This document shows, piece by piece, positions 24,002 through 34,839 of a DNA stretch of 64,000 nt. Source of the DNA: Gordionus sp. m RMFG-2023 (lineage: Eukaryota > Nematomorpha > Gordioida > Chordodea > Parachordodidae). The notes below the pieces were generated by a model, which did no database searches, was not told the DNA's origin, and saw nothing but the letters and a program-made list of their open reading frames with translations. Each line of letters starts with the position of its first letter. Positions within the stretch are counted from its first letter, which is position 1. The translations under genes were made by a program, and so were the position numbers. Location of the stretch: contig NC_088776.1 of NCBI RefSeq assembly GCF_954871325.1, positions 56,151,301 through 56,215,300 of the forward strand, given 5' to 3'.

Positions 24002-24419
24002 CAGAGACCTGCAGGCCCGGCCCCCGGGCCGGACAGTATTTTAATTTTTTATACTCCGGGCCGGGCCCGAATTTTTTTTTAAAAAAACACCCAAGCCGGG
24101 CTTGAATTATTTAAAAAAAACATACAATCCGGGTTGTATTTTTTAAAACAGCCTATATTTGAAATCGTTATCATTAGCTAAAATCAATTATAAATATAAT
24201 TTATTTAAAAAAAAATCTGGGCCGGGCCTGAAAATTTTATTTAAAAAAAAGCCGGGCCGGGCCTGAAAATTTTTTAAAAAAGCCGAGTCGGGCCTAATAA
24301 ATTTTTTAAAAAGGCAGGCGGGCCTGAAAATTTTTTTAAAAAAACCAAGGCCGGGCCGTAAAAAATCTTTAAAAAAAATCCGGGCCGTGCCCTGCAAATG
24401 GTACTTCTGCAGGCCTCTG
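24002..24419. mobile_element. Nested small TIR element with GGCCGGGC tandem repeats
   Basis: It is bounded by CAGAGACCTGCAGG and its near-inverse CTGCAGGCCTCTG. The inside is made of tandem units of about 30 bp, GGGCCGGGCCTGAAAATTT plus T/A runs. The flanking 8-mers match at only 5 of 8 positions, so a target duplication is not secure. The same termini bound 57486-58109. The open frames here (for example 24188-24397 minus) are just translated repeats. Confidence 0.6.
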
Positions 24420-24639
24420 TTATTATTCTTAAAAAAGAGAATGTTCTCTCATTGGTTTACTAATAGGAAGAGTTTATAAACCCTTTTAATACATTGGGAA
24501 TGCAGAGCATCCATAGCATTTTTTTGGGACTATATCAACCATTATTAATCTTATAAACATAGTTATTCAGCTAATAAGGCATCATAAGATACTTTAAAAT
24601 CTTCATAATAAAAATCTAACATATATTTTTTTTTCTATC

Positions 24640-25170
24640 ACCATCTGAAAAAGGTTGGGAATTTTGTGGAGGAAGTAATATTTGCAGATTAGTAAGTGCT
24701 GCATGATGAATTAAAAATTTATTTATTTGGGTTATAAATGTATCTGTATTTAAGATATACTCTTCTACTGATCCTATATTATGTTTTAACGATGAGCTTG
24801 CCTTGCTACAAGTCGAGGGAGATAAATATTAAACACGTATAGCTCTGCTTTTGACTCAACAATAAAATATAAAATATGAAATTCTTCATCAACATTAGCC
24901 CTAATTTCCTTGAGTTCTGATAAAATGCTCTCCGCTATTCTCATCTTCTTAATCAAGTCAATGCCATGTTTTTGAAAAGTAATATTTAAAATAGTTGTAT
25001 AATTAAATAATACATTCTAATGAGAAATAAAATTTGGAATAAGCATTAAATCCAATAATTTTCTTGCTTCTGAGGAAATATTTCTTTCAGGCCATTGTGA
25101 TATTTCAGTAATAGCAAATAATTGGCTCTTCTAACTCCTTAAAAGCTGTTACTGCTTGATGACAGAGACT
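24640..25170 (-). pseudogene. hAT transposase remnant (MYM/DUF4371-like)
   Basis: On the minus strand I read FAITEISQWPERN, SSEARKLLDLMLIPNFISH, YTTILNITFQKHGIDLIKKM, RIAESILSELKEIRANV and YLPRLVARQAHR, with stops between some pieces. The order of alpha-helical segments followed by PR...RQ.HR is typical of the hAT transposases related to ZMYM1-like proteins. Neither the N-terminal zinc finger nor the C-terminal dimerisation domain is recognisable. It belongs to the element bounded at 23660 and 25535. Confidence 0.7.
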
Positions 25171-25543
25171 CTATCTCGTTGGACAAGGTTGCAATTTATT
25201 TTTCCCTGTTGGACAAGAAGTTTTAGAAATAATTATTATTTGACTAGAAATTTGAAAATGGTAGATAAATATTACGCCACTAAAAATTTGAAAATAATAA
25301 GTAAATATTACGCCGGAAAACTTGAAATCGAAATTAATTGATGAAATAACTTAGTAGATAAATGTGATAATAAATATAATAAAATATATATTTAATATGA
25401 GAAACGAATAAATATTAACAAATATAAATTAATATAAACAATAATATTTTTGAAAAATATATCCGGCATCTGCATTTTTTTGGCTTTTGGAGGGGGGGGA
25501 GATTTGCCCCCCCCCCCCCGCTGCGTACGCCAATGTATCTACC

Positions 25544-28476
25544 AAATAAATCTGGAAATCTAATTTCAAATTTTGTTACAAAACTTATCACAAAAGTTAA
25601 TGATATTTTAAATTGCTTAAAATCATGGGAAGACTTATTAACCTTCTCTCATATGTCTTAAACATCCCGATAACAAAGAGACACCATTACACGAACAAAT
25701 AAAATCAAACATAGAACATGAACAATAGAAGAACTTGCTCATATTGCTTTAGAATTATTAACATAAAAAATAACAATTTAATAACCATCCATGGACCACT
25801 CATTTCAAGATGCCCAGGTAGTAATAAACCCCCTACTTGAACCTTCATCACTTAGCATCTCAAAATATTCCACCACCACCTTTAATCTCAACCCTAAATG
25901 ACTATCAATTACTTAATCCACCAAATGAAAATCCAACACAGGAAAATACCTTTATAAAAAATTATCCAATTCCTGATTTGGAATACCCAAAATTTTTAAC
26001 AAGCTATTTTACCCCTACCATATCACGAATTCCAAAAGCAGCCCTTAAATTAATTTATCCTTTTTATAACAAAATCATTGATAATATTTTACAAAATCTA
26101 GAAGATCTAAATTGGGAAAAAATTATTATATTTCCCAACATTAATATTATCAAATCCACCGAAAGATAATCCAACCCCACTATGCCAAACCATCGAAGAA
26201 AGAATTGAAAATGTGATCTTAATTTTGAAAAATTAACACCAAATATCAACAATCCTGCTAAAAAACTTTAAGTAACCCCTCACACAAACTAATATATAAT
26301 AAGATTAATAATTTCAATCTAAAAGAAGCTCTCCGAGCTCTTGCTAACGCAAACACTTTGGCAGCCGATTATATCACCGCAAGAAATCAACTTTTAGAAA
26401 AACATCCGAGCCCCAAATACACTCCTCAAATACTGCCTATAATAAATTCAAAGATAAATATCACTTCCGGAGAAGCCTTTACCGCTATTAAATTTTTTCG
26501 AAACGATTCTGCTACAGGACTGGATTACCTTCTACCCACATTTATTATTAATCTCTTAGGTTTAGACAGTTCCGAATTTCTACTTAATTCTTAAACGAAA
26601 ATTTTTAATCTTATTATAAACGGGAAATTACCACATAAACTAGCACCAATAGTCTTTGGTGCTCGACTATTTGCTCTTGAAAAAGCTGAAAATCAAGTGC
26701 GCCCAATAGCTATTGGAATTTTCTACAGCCGAACCATTTAAAAAATTATTTGTAATCGACTCAAATCTACAATAATCTTAAGCTTAGCTCCTTACCAAGT
26801 GGGATTGGGAGTAAAAGGAGGCTGTGAAGCCGCAATTTATTGCAGTCGACTAGTTTTATCCAACCTCAAACCTGAAGATTATATAGCAAAACTAGACATA
26901 TCCAATGCCTTTAATTCAATTAATAGGAATAAAATGATCGATACTTTCTTGGAAACATAATTACATCCATCTTAGCTATGACATTCCTTCCTTACTCAAA
27001 TTTAATGATTATATTATTAATTCTGTAGAAGGCCTCCAACCGGGTGACCCATTAGGACCACTACTTTTTTGCTATACCCTTAAACACCTAATAAGTGATA
27101 TTGCTCTCTCATGAAAACTCAACCTACACGTTTGGTACCTTGACGAGTGTACTAGATCGGGGACTAAGCAAACACTTTGATGAACTTAATTTATCCTTAA
27201 ATAAAAATAAATGCGAAATTTATCCTTCCCCGCCTCCAATAGACACCATATTAAATAACTTTAAACGGGCACCTTTACAAGATTTCAGTATATTAGGAGC
27301 CCCATTGGGAGTTAGAGGGAGTTTTTAATTTTTTAAATAATCACCTTCAATCACTATTCCCTAAACTATCGATCTTAAAAAAATTACCCATCCATCAAGC
27401 ATATTTTAATACTACAAATCCAGTATTGTTTAAAAACTTCTGGTGCCTTCTCTTTTGAAATTCTTTTAAGAATATGAACAAAAGATACTACAAATGTTGA
27501 CAGAGTTATTAAACATCAAGCTCGATTCTAACTCATTGCTTGAAGCAACTCTCCCTTGCAAATCCGGAGGACTAGGCCTAAGATCGGCATTAAGTATAGC
27601 CCTTGTTTCCTTCATCTCATCAACCTTATCAGTAAAAAATATTACCTCGCAAATTATTACCATCGATAAAGATAATTTATTAGATGAAACCTTACGTTGT
27701 TGGAACATTAATGTCTTACCAAACAGAGCCCACCAGATTCAACGAAACAAAAAGATTGGGATCAAGGATTGGTATCTCGTTCCTTAGCTTACCTCAACTT
27801 GAGCGATGATCACCAATATAAATCCCACCTAAGATCTCTTAATTTCAACAACTCTGGTCATGAATGGTTAGATTCATATCCCAGCATTTTAAATAACCAG
27901 CTAATAGATACGCTTTTCGTTATTCAATCAATTTACGCTTTGGCGTACCTTTTCTAAACCATTATATTTGCATTAAATGCAATCAATCGGCAGACGCGTA
28001 TGGGAGAAACGCTCTCCACCGTAAATTTATATCAAAAATCAGCCGACATGATAAAATAAATGCAATAATAGCTTCTTTTTAAATAAAGCCAATTTCCCCT
28101 GTATTTTAGAACCTACACCCTTTTAGATAAAAAAAGGCCCTGACAGCAAAACCGTCGTACCTTTTTTATGGGAAAGCCTTTAATGTGGGATTTTACCTGC
28201 ATTGATCCCATGGCTTCATCTAATAATTCCCATGATCCCCTTAACAGAGCCGAATTTCTAAAAAATATAAAATACTCACACCTAATGTGTGATAACCACT
28301 TTGTTCCGATAGCAGCTACATCAACCTGCTCTTTTGGACAAGCGGCTTTAGATTTATTCAAAATAATATCCAAAATCATACCTTTCTCCATTTTACAAAC
28401 TCAAGCAGTCGCCGTATCTATAATTAGATCTAATTATCAAATATTTAAAACATCATTGCCCGATCTCGCCACTTGA
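25544..28476 (+). pseudogene. RLE-type LINE, main part (RT, zinc motif, endonuclease)
   Basis: This is the continuation of 23426-23659 beyond the hAT insertion. In order I see a pre-RT segment (FTPTISRIPKAALKLIYPFY) at 25837-26160 and EALRALANANTLAADYI at about 26325. SGEAFTAIKFFRNDSATGLD at about 26468 starts the reverse transcriptase. RPIAIG and YQVGLGVKGGCEAAIY follow, then KLDISNAFNSI (catalytic Asp of motif A, about 26890) and LQPGDPLGPLLF at about 27035. A WYLDE at 27136-27147 stands where YxDD is expected. Next come CKSGGLGLRSALS (about 27556), a C-x2-C...H zinc motif (CIKCNQSADAYGRNALH, about 27972), and RP*/PD...LMWDFTCIDP with KYSHLMCDNHFVP, the restriction-like endonuclease (about 28130-28330). 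At least eight frameshifts or stops break it. The tail ends at TSLPDLAT. The domain order fits the single-ORF RLE LINEs (R2, R4, NeSL, Hero group); the exact clade is not resolved. Confidence 0.83.
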
Positions 28477-28726
28477 TATTTTTTTAAAATGTTTTTTCTT
28501 TTTATAAAAATATACATTTGTATCAATTTTTTTTTTAACTTAAACTGATATATGACATATTTTATTATATTCTCTATATTATAATGTTAATTTTTAAATA
28601 ATAATATTTTATAATATTTGAATATGAATTTTAATAAAAAATTGAATTTAAAAAAAATAAATAAATAAAAAAATAGTAAATTAAATATAAAAAAAATTAA
28701 TATATATAATACTTCTTAATTTATAC
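28477..28726. other. LINE 3' flank, low complexity
   Basis: Poly-T and A/T-rich sequence with TAAATAAATAAAA, consistent with the 3' untranslated region or tail of the LINE. No other signal. Confidence 0.4.
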
Positions 28727-28930
28727 TCACTCTCTAAAAGAGGCATCGTCAGTCCTCTTAAATTAAACGGGCCCTGACAGTAGGATAAATTACTGTCAAT
28801 CAGTGGATCCTGGCTTATCCACCACAAGACATACCATCATTCCTCTTTAATTAAATGAGTCCTGAATCAGTAGATGAAAATTCATTGCATTGGAGACCAT
28901 TTTTGCTGGGTGGTGAAAGCTACTTATTTG
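28727..28930. repeat. GC-richer segment with two related halves
   Basis: CCTCTTAAATTAAACGGGCC (about 28755) and CCTCTTTAATTAAATGAGTCC (about 28843) start two related segments about 90 bp apart. Each contains CAGTAG/GAT motifs. The composition is clearly less AT-rich than the surroundings. I cannot assign it; a SINE-like or other 3' module is possible. Confidence 0.4.
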
Positions 28931-29100
28931 TGTGTTTCCCCAGTTAAGGATAATTAACTTTATTTTTACAAGGAAGATAATAAAATTTCTGGAAAAATAT
29001 TTAACAGTATAAATAGATATATTTTGCATTTATCTATAGATTGTTATATATTCATCTTTTGATATTTTTTAACAATCTGTTTCCATTTTTTAGATTCAAA

Positions 29101-29134
29101 TAGTGGCGTAGACAAGGAGGGGGGGGGAAGTGTT
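29101..29134. mobile_element. Possible hAT terminus
   Basis: TAGTGGCGTAGACAAGG followed by a run of G closely resembles the ends of the hAT elements at 18229 and 23660. No matching opposite end or 8-bp duplication was found nearby, so this may be a solo remnant at the edge of the duplicated block. Confidence 0.4.
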
Positions 29135-30955
29135 TGGAAATTCAGAAATCATTAATGAGAAAAATGGAAATTACGCCGTGATAAAACTTTTAATGTCTGA
29201 GCCCGACTTGATCTTAGGCTTCTATCTGAAACTGTTTAATTAGACAGTTTTCTACATATATTTTTTTTATAAATACCATTATTCCATACTTTGTTTTAAT
29301 ATGAGGGCCAGAATGCCAAAAATTCTTTACCTTGCTTATTCTTATAGGTCTCTTCCTTTCTAAAATATCAATTCTTCTCCGATTTCTAGGCAAAGAATAA
29401 ATATCAAAATTAACTAAGTATTAACTCCAATAATAGTTATATCCTCTCTTGGACATATGAATCAGAATCATTGCATAACGAATTTTTTTTTTCAAAAACG
29501 AAAAATACAAATTATTTTAAAATATAATTATGCAATTTGGGGAGAACTTATAATAATAGACACACTTTGGTTTTTATAGAATAACCTTTTTTATAATTTT
29601 AAAATAATTGTTCATTGTTTAATAAAAGTGGTTTTAAAAAATAGACATAAAAAAATTAAAAATATATTGAAAAAGAACATTTAAAAAAAAGAAAATGGAA
29701 AATTATAACATTAAAAGTTTTATAAAATGTTAAAAAAGTAATTAAAATATATTTCCTATGTCATAGCAGTGAGAATGAGAACCATGAATAGGGAACAGAT
29801 AAGATTTGTATGGAGCATTTGAGATTTCTTTTTTAATTAAAAACACATTAAGAACATCAGTTTTAATAAAATTTTACGATATAAAATTTTAAAAATTTAT
29901 AGCTTCAGAGCCAAAATTTCTCAAAGTGGTCGTTACAAAGGAATTAAAATAATATTGATTAAAAATAAGTATTTATTAGTCTGGAAAATAATCTAGCAGT
30001 AAATACATCCATTCATGTATATCCCCAAGCGAAATCTCTTCCTCCCTAGAATCAAAATAGATATTTAAACTCAAAAATCGGGAAAAATTTATGGAAATGA
30101 TTTAAAATAGGATATAAAAATGAAAAAAGATTGATATTTAAAAACACGCTTGTAGTATGATCTAATGGCATAAACCCTGGTCTCTAAATAAGGATACATT
30201 TTGTCCCTTAATCTTTTATATATTTTTTTCGTAATTTAAATTTTTTTAATTTATCTATAAGCTTTAGTCTATATCGTATATAACTGCCTAAATTTTGATT
30301 AAAACTTGATATTAAATGTGTCACATAATATATTTAGAATTATATATATATATAGTAATAATCTGAGTCAAATTATGCATATATCTTTATTTTAAAGCAA
30401 AAAATAATCCAACACCTATAAATTTTATAATTAAAAATATTTTAATATAATAACCGGTTTGTTATAATTATGATCCCTTATAATTGATTTCAGAAAGATT
30501 ATCAAACACCATTACCCTGTTATTTGGTATTGGAAATATTTATAAAATTAAAGCTTATAAACTTTAATCTTTAGAATAATTAAAAACAAAGTTTTCCATT
30601 TGATTTTCTTTATTTTCCATAATTTTATATTCCTTATTTTTGACTATTATAGTTCCTAACTTGCATAATCTTTTCTCTTCAATACCCATGACAGTGGTTC
30701 CATTACAAATCTTAATTCAAAATAATTAAAATAATGTATATTTCTTGTTTATACTTCCAAATCAGTTTTTTATATACTATATTTACAAAGGATGTATTAA
30801 GATGAAACGCTCCAACAAACAACTTTGGACACATACATCTTAATATAAATATTATCGCTGTAAAAAAATTAAAGCTAGAAAAAACATCTTAGGAAATTAA
30901 CATTATATGACAAAAATATTAATAAAAAGTAGTTACCTTTATATGATTTTAATAG

Positions 30956-31135
30956 TAGTGCGTATTGTTAAACGGCTATAAAACGGCTAACCCAATATTT
31001 TAGCTCAAGAATATTATACAAGTAGATGCTTATAGAAGAGAGGTTTGGACATCTATTAACAAAATTTTGATGCTTGTGTAGTATTATTTTGACTAGAATC
31101 CTAGATTGGCTAAATCTAGCCATTTAACAACACTA
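30956..31135. mobile_element. Palindromic hAT-type MITE, 180 bp, with perfect 8-bp target duplication
   Basis: The ends TAGTGCGTATTGTTAAACGG and CCATTTAACAACACTA are inverted, and the arms extend inward (CAATATTTTAGCTC...AGAATATTATACAAG pairs with CTTGTGTAGTATTATTTTG). The flanks are the identical 8-mer TTTAATAG (30948-30955 and 31136-31143). It is a non-coding foldback-type MITE presumably moved by a hAT transposase. The orthologous insertion is at 44465-44654 in the other copy of block A. Confidence 0.88.
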
Positions 31136-33051
31136 TTTAATAGATATGTTTTTTTATTTTTACCAAGTCATTAACATTCAACACACGGATTTCTGTTTTT
31201 GAAAGAATTGTTACATCTTGAGTCTTTTGATTTAGGTTATCTTAATTTTATTTTTATGTTTTATTTATCAAAATTAAATTTGTTAAAAATACATATTTAT
31301 CATTAGGTTTAAATTAAAAATATAAAAGTCCCATGAAAAAATAATTTCATAAACGTATTATTTTTTTATATAGTGAATGTAACTATTATTAATATTTAAT
31401 TGGGATTAAATTTTGCGTATGATATTCATCTTCTTATTTTGGTGATAAAAGTGCTTTTTCGACCCTTTATATTTTTTCATTTCATCTGAATAAAAGTAAA
31501 AATATGGATAGGTCATCTCCTGTTGCTTGGTATACAGATTGAAATACTTTTTTTAAACAAAATGACAAAATACAATAAGATTAAAAAAAATTTTTAAAAT
31601 TATTTAGGCATGTTTTATCAAAATGTCTGCACTCTTTTACACCTTTTTAGGTGTTTCGTCCAAAGTCAAAATTTTATTTTAAAATAAAATAAATTTATTA
31701 TAAATTTACGAAATTGAATTAAGACGCATAATATATAATTGCGAGTTTTGAAATTTTTCAACTTTAAATGCACCATTAATGTAAGGAAATATATAGTATA
31801 TATATATAATTCTTATTGAAACATCAAAATAAATTATTTTCATACATTGATGTAATTCAACATGGGGTTTGATTAGATAGATGAAAGGCGAATTCGTTTT
31901 TCTAAATTAAAGAACAAAAATATATAATTATATGTATCATGAAATAAAATGATTACTCGCATTTTTTGGTAGGATATGTGATATTGGTTTTCAGTTCTTC
32001 ACATTTTATCTATTTAAATATATATATTTTTATATCAAATGTAGATTGTAATTATAATTATACAAATTAACTAAATATAATAAAGCATTTTTTCGTAAAG
32101 ATTCTATTATAGTTTTTAGATTTCCTTGTTTAACTCGTCTCTTTAAAAGGTTTGATATAAGATACAAAAAATGAGAATTTTATTGATTATCTTTTAATAA
32201 GGCTAAAAGCGGCGAGAAATGTACTAGGATGGCCTAGATATATTTATAAATATTATTAAAAAATAATTCACAAAAGATTTTTATAATATATTTTTTTATA
32301 CCCAGATTTTGTTTTTTTTAAATTAATATACCTTGTAAGTATCATGTTTGTATATATTTGTCAGATCTAAAAATAGTGAATTTTTTAAAATAAATTTATA
32401 ATTAAGGGAAATCTTAAATAATTTGACTTTAAAAAAAAACCTCAAAGTGATCAAAGGGTTCTGGCTTATTGGGGATATTTATATGAAACCCTTTAAAAAA
32501 ATTTAATTCTTTGATAATCACGAATTATTTAATGGTCATTTTGGGGAATTTGTCATCTTTATCATTGTCCACCATAAAATTATTAGGTGAGATGAGGACG
32601 ACACAAGATAAAAAAATGATACTAAGTTTAGGTTTAAATGGAGAATATTTATGATTAAATGAAAATACTCATATAATAAATACTATTATAAATTCTATAA
32701 TAATCTTAGCAGATACCCTTAGATATAATTGCACTTTATGGTATTATACCATCAGAGTTGTTAAAAGATCGAATCAAAAGATCGACGATCCTGGATTCGA
32801 TCGCAAATTTGTCAATTTTACGAGATTTATGATTCTGACTTAAATTGAGGATCGAGATCATTTTGTTTAAAATTCGATCCCGATCTTTTTAAAAATTAAT
32901 TTTTTACTTAAAAAGCAATAAATTAAATGAAAATTTTGAAAATTAAATTAAAATATTATTTTTTAAAAAAATATCTATCTTCATATTTTATCAATTTCCA
33001 TTATCAACTTCCTATCCACCATTTATTTTAGATATAACGAGATTTAGAGCT

Positions 33052-33300
33052 ATGTCCATTATAGATTTAATTGATGTAACAGCAGATGATATAAGTGAGA
33101 ATGAGAATCTTTTACCATTTTTGAAATTACGTAAGTATTTTACTTTATGTGAAGTGGATGAAAGCAACTCTTATAATATGATCAGCACCAAATGCCGTCT
33201 ATGTAAGAAGATTATCTCATCATCAAAAATATCATCATCCAATTTAAAAAGACATTTACAAGTATTTCTTTTAAAATTTTTTTATTTAATAATCTTAATG
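33052..33300 (+). pseudogene. hAT transposase, N-terminal BED zinc finger
   Basis: From the ATG at 33052: LPFLKLRKYFTLCEVDES, then TKCRLCKKIISSSKISSSN and LKRHLQ. The aromatic start, C-x2-C and the H near LKRHLQ make a BED-type zinc finger, the DNA-binding domain of hAT transposases. After LQ the frame runs into an AT-rich hydrophobic peptide, either intron-like or deleted sequence. The core RNase H part does not follow. Confidence 0.75.
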
Positions 33301-33845
33301 TCAACATGTTTAAATTTAATTTATTACATTCCTGAGTTGAGCAGGTCCTACAGAAATAGAATCTAATCTAGATACAGATTCTTTATAAAAAAAATTAATT
33401 TTTAAATACAGTATGTTATTTATATTATATATAATAATTAGGCATTTATTTTTTAATATTACTATAATTATATTAGTTTAATTTTCAATATAAGAGTATT
33501 TATAATAAATGGAAGTGTAATAATTAAGCCTTTATAATGTATTTTGACTTTCTTTAATATAATTAAAACATCCAGTTCAATGTTATTTGTATTGAACTTA
33601 TCAATGTTTCACCAAAAGAAAAATAAATATCTATTTAAATCTAATTTATTAGTATTATAGTTTCAGTTTGAGCTTGATTATATAATCCTCTTCTTGACAA
33701 CATTTTTAGGGCTTTTTTTAATAATATATTTTGAATTGGAAGTATTTTTTGTATCATTTGACTCAATCCATAAGTTCTTAAATGCCAAAAAGCCTCATTA
33801 TATTCATAGCTGGGTATGGGCTTAATTACATATTTTCTAGCGGGC

Positions 33846-34175
33846 CTGGGCCGGGCTTCTTTGGAAATTTTTGCAATAAGGCTTGGGCCTAAATTTTTAA
33901 ATTCAAATTTAGCTTATTTTAAGGATATTTAATAGGACAAATATAACAAATACAACTTACATTTAAAATATAGAAATTTGAATTTTTATTCATCATATTG
34001 CTAAAATTCATTATGAATTTTTTCTCATTTTGGCCAATAAATTTGCATAAGTTAAGTGTACATAAAATAATTTTATGGGCTTGGGCAGGGCTTGGGATAT
34101 TTTTTAAATCTTATAGCAGGCTTGGGCATAAATTTTTAAATTCAAATTTAGCTTATTTTAAGGATATTTAATAAT
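33846..34175. repeat. Tandem pair of about 240 bp inside the hAT element
   Basis: GCTTGGGCCTAAATTTTTAA at 33881 and CTTGGGCATAAATTTTTAAA at 34121 start the same segment (TTCAAATTTAGCTTATTTTAA, GGATATTTAATA). GGGCTTGG and GGGCCGGGC motifs precede both. It interrupts the transposase gene. Confidence 0.7.
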
Positions 34176-34380
34176 TACAATGTTAATTTCTTTGTATATT
34201 AAGTATTAAGCTTACATTTAATTTAATCAATATTAATGATATTTCCCAAATATAAATAAATACCATACAGATGATGTGCCAGACTTGACTGTAAAATTTA
34301 AAAGGGTTAAGTTATGCAGATACTTGATTTGATTTATGTGAAATGAACACTTATTTAATAATAAATTAATTATCATTTCA

Positions 34381-34839
34381 TAATATAGATTTCCTTCACT
34401 GTATGAAGACAGTAATATTTTGGCAGCCATGATTCACCCTAAATTTAAACTCAATTGGCCCTATATTAATCTGCCACAAAATATGATGGTAAAAGAACGA
34501 TTAATTGCTCATTTGGAAAATATCCAGGAACAACCATCTGTGGATACCTCAAATGAATGAATGGATGACATTGATGCCTTTTTTGGGAAAAATACTGTAC
34601 AAAATGGTTGTTCCGTTATAAAATTTTTTTATTCAAATGATGATTCCATGAATATTTTTAATACTTATATAAATTTAAAAAAAATATTTATTGAATATAA
34701 TACACCTTTGCCATCAAGCGCTCCTGTGGAGCGCTTGTTTAGTAAAGCTAAACATGTTCTAAATGAAAGACGCGGATGTTTAAATGATGATAATTTAGAA
34801 AAAATTTTATTATTAAAAGCTAATTTTAATTATAAATAA
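34381..34839 (+). pseudogene. hAT transposase, C-terminal part with dimerisation domain
   Basis: The frame reads FPSLYEDSNILAAMIHPKFK, LNWPYINLPQNMMVKERL, one stop at 34558-34560, then MDDIDAFFGKN, LKKIFIEYNTPLPSSAP, VERLFSKAKHVLNERRG and LNDDNLEKILLLKANF. AAMIHPKFKLNW and PSSAPVERLFSKA...RR..L are diagnostic of the C-terminal hAT dimerisation domain. The catalytic region upstream is missing, so no functional transposase can come from this copy. Confidence 0.85.

Larger units (their letters stand above)
23660..25535. mobile_element. hAT element (MYM/DUF4371 type), 1.88 kb, inside the RLE LINE
   Basis: The left end is CAGGCGCGTACGCAGGAATT and the right end is the inverse of CATTGGCGTACGCAG, with runs of G and C just inside. 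The flanks CATCTACC (23652-23659) and TATCTACC (25536-25543) are an 8-bp target duplication with one mismatch. A minus-strand transposase remnant lies at about 24640-25170. A further TIR-bounded sequence occupies 24002-24419. The element is defective and younger than the LINE it splits. Confidence 0.87.

Noticed and set aside
24188-24397. Minus-strand open frame with repeated RPG/FF motifs
   Set aside because: Translation of the GGCCGGGC-type tandem repeat in a non-coding element.
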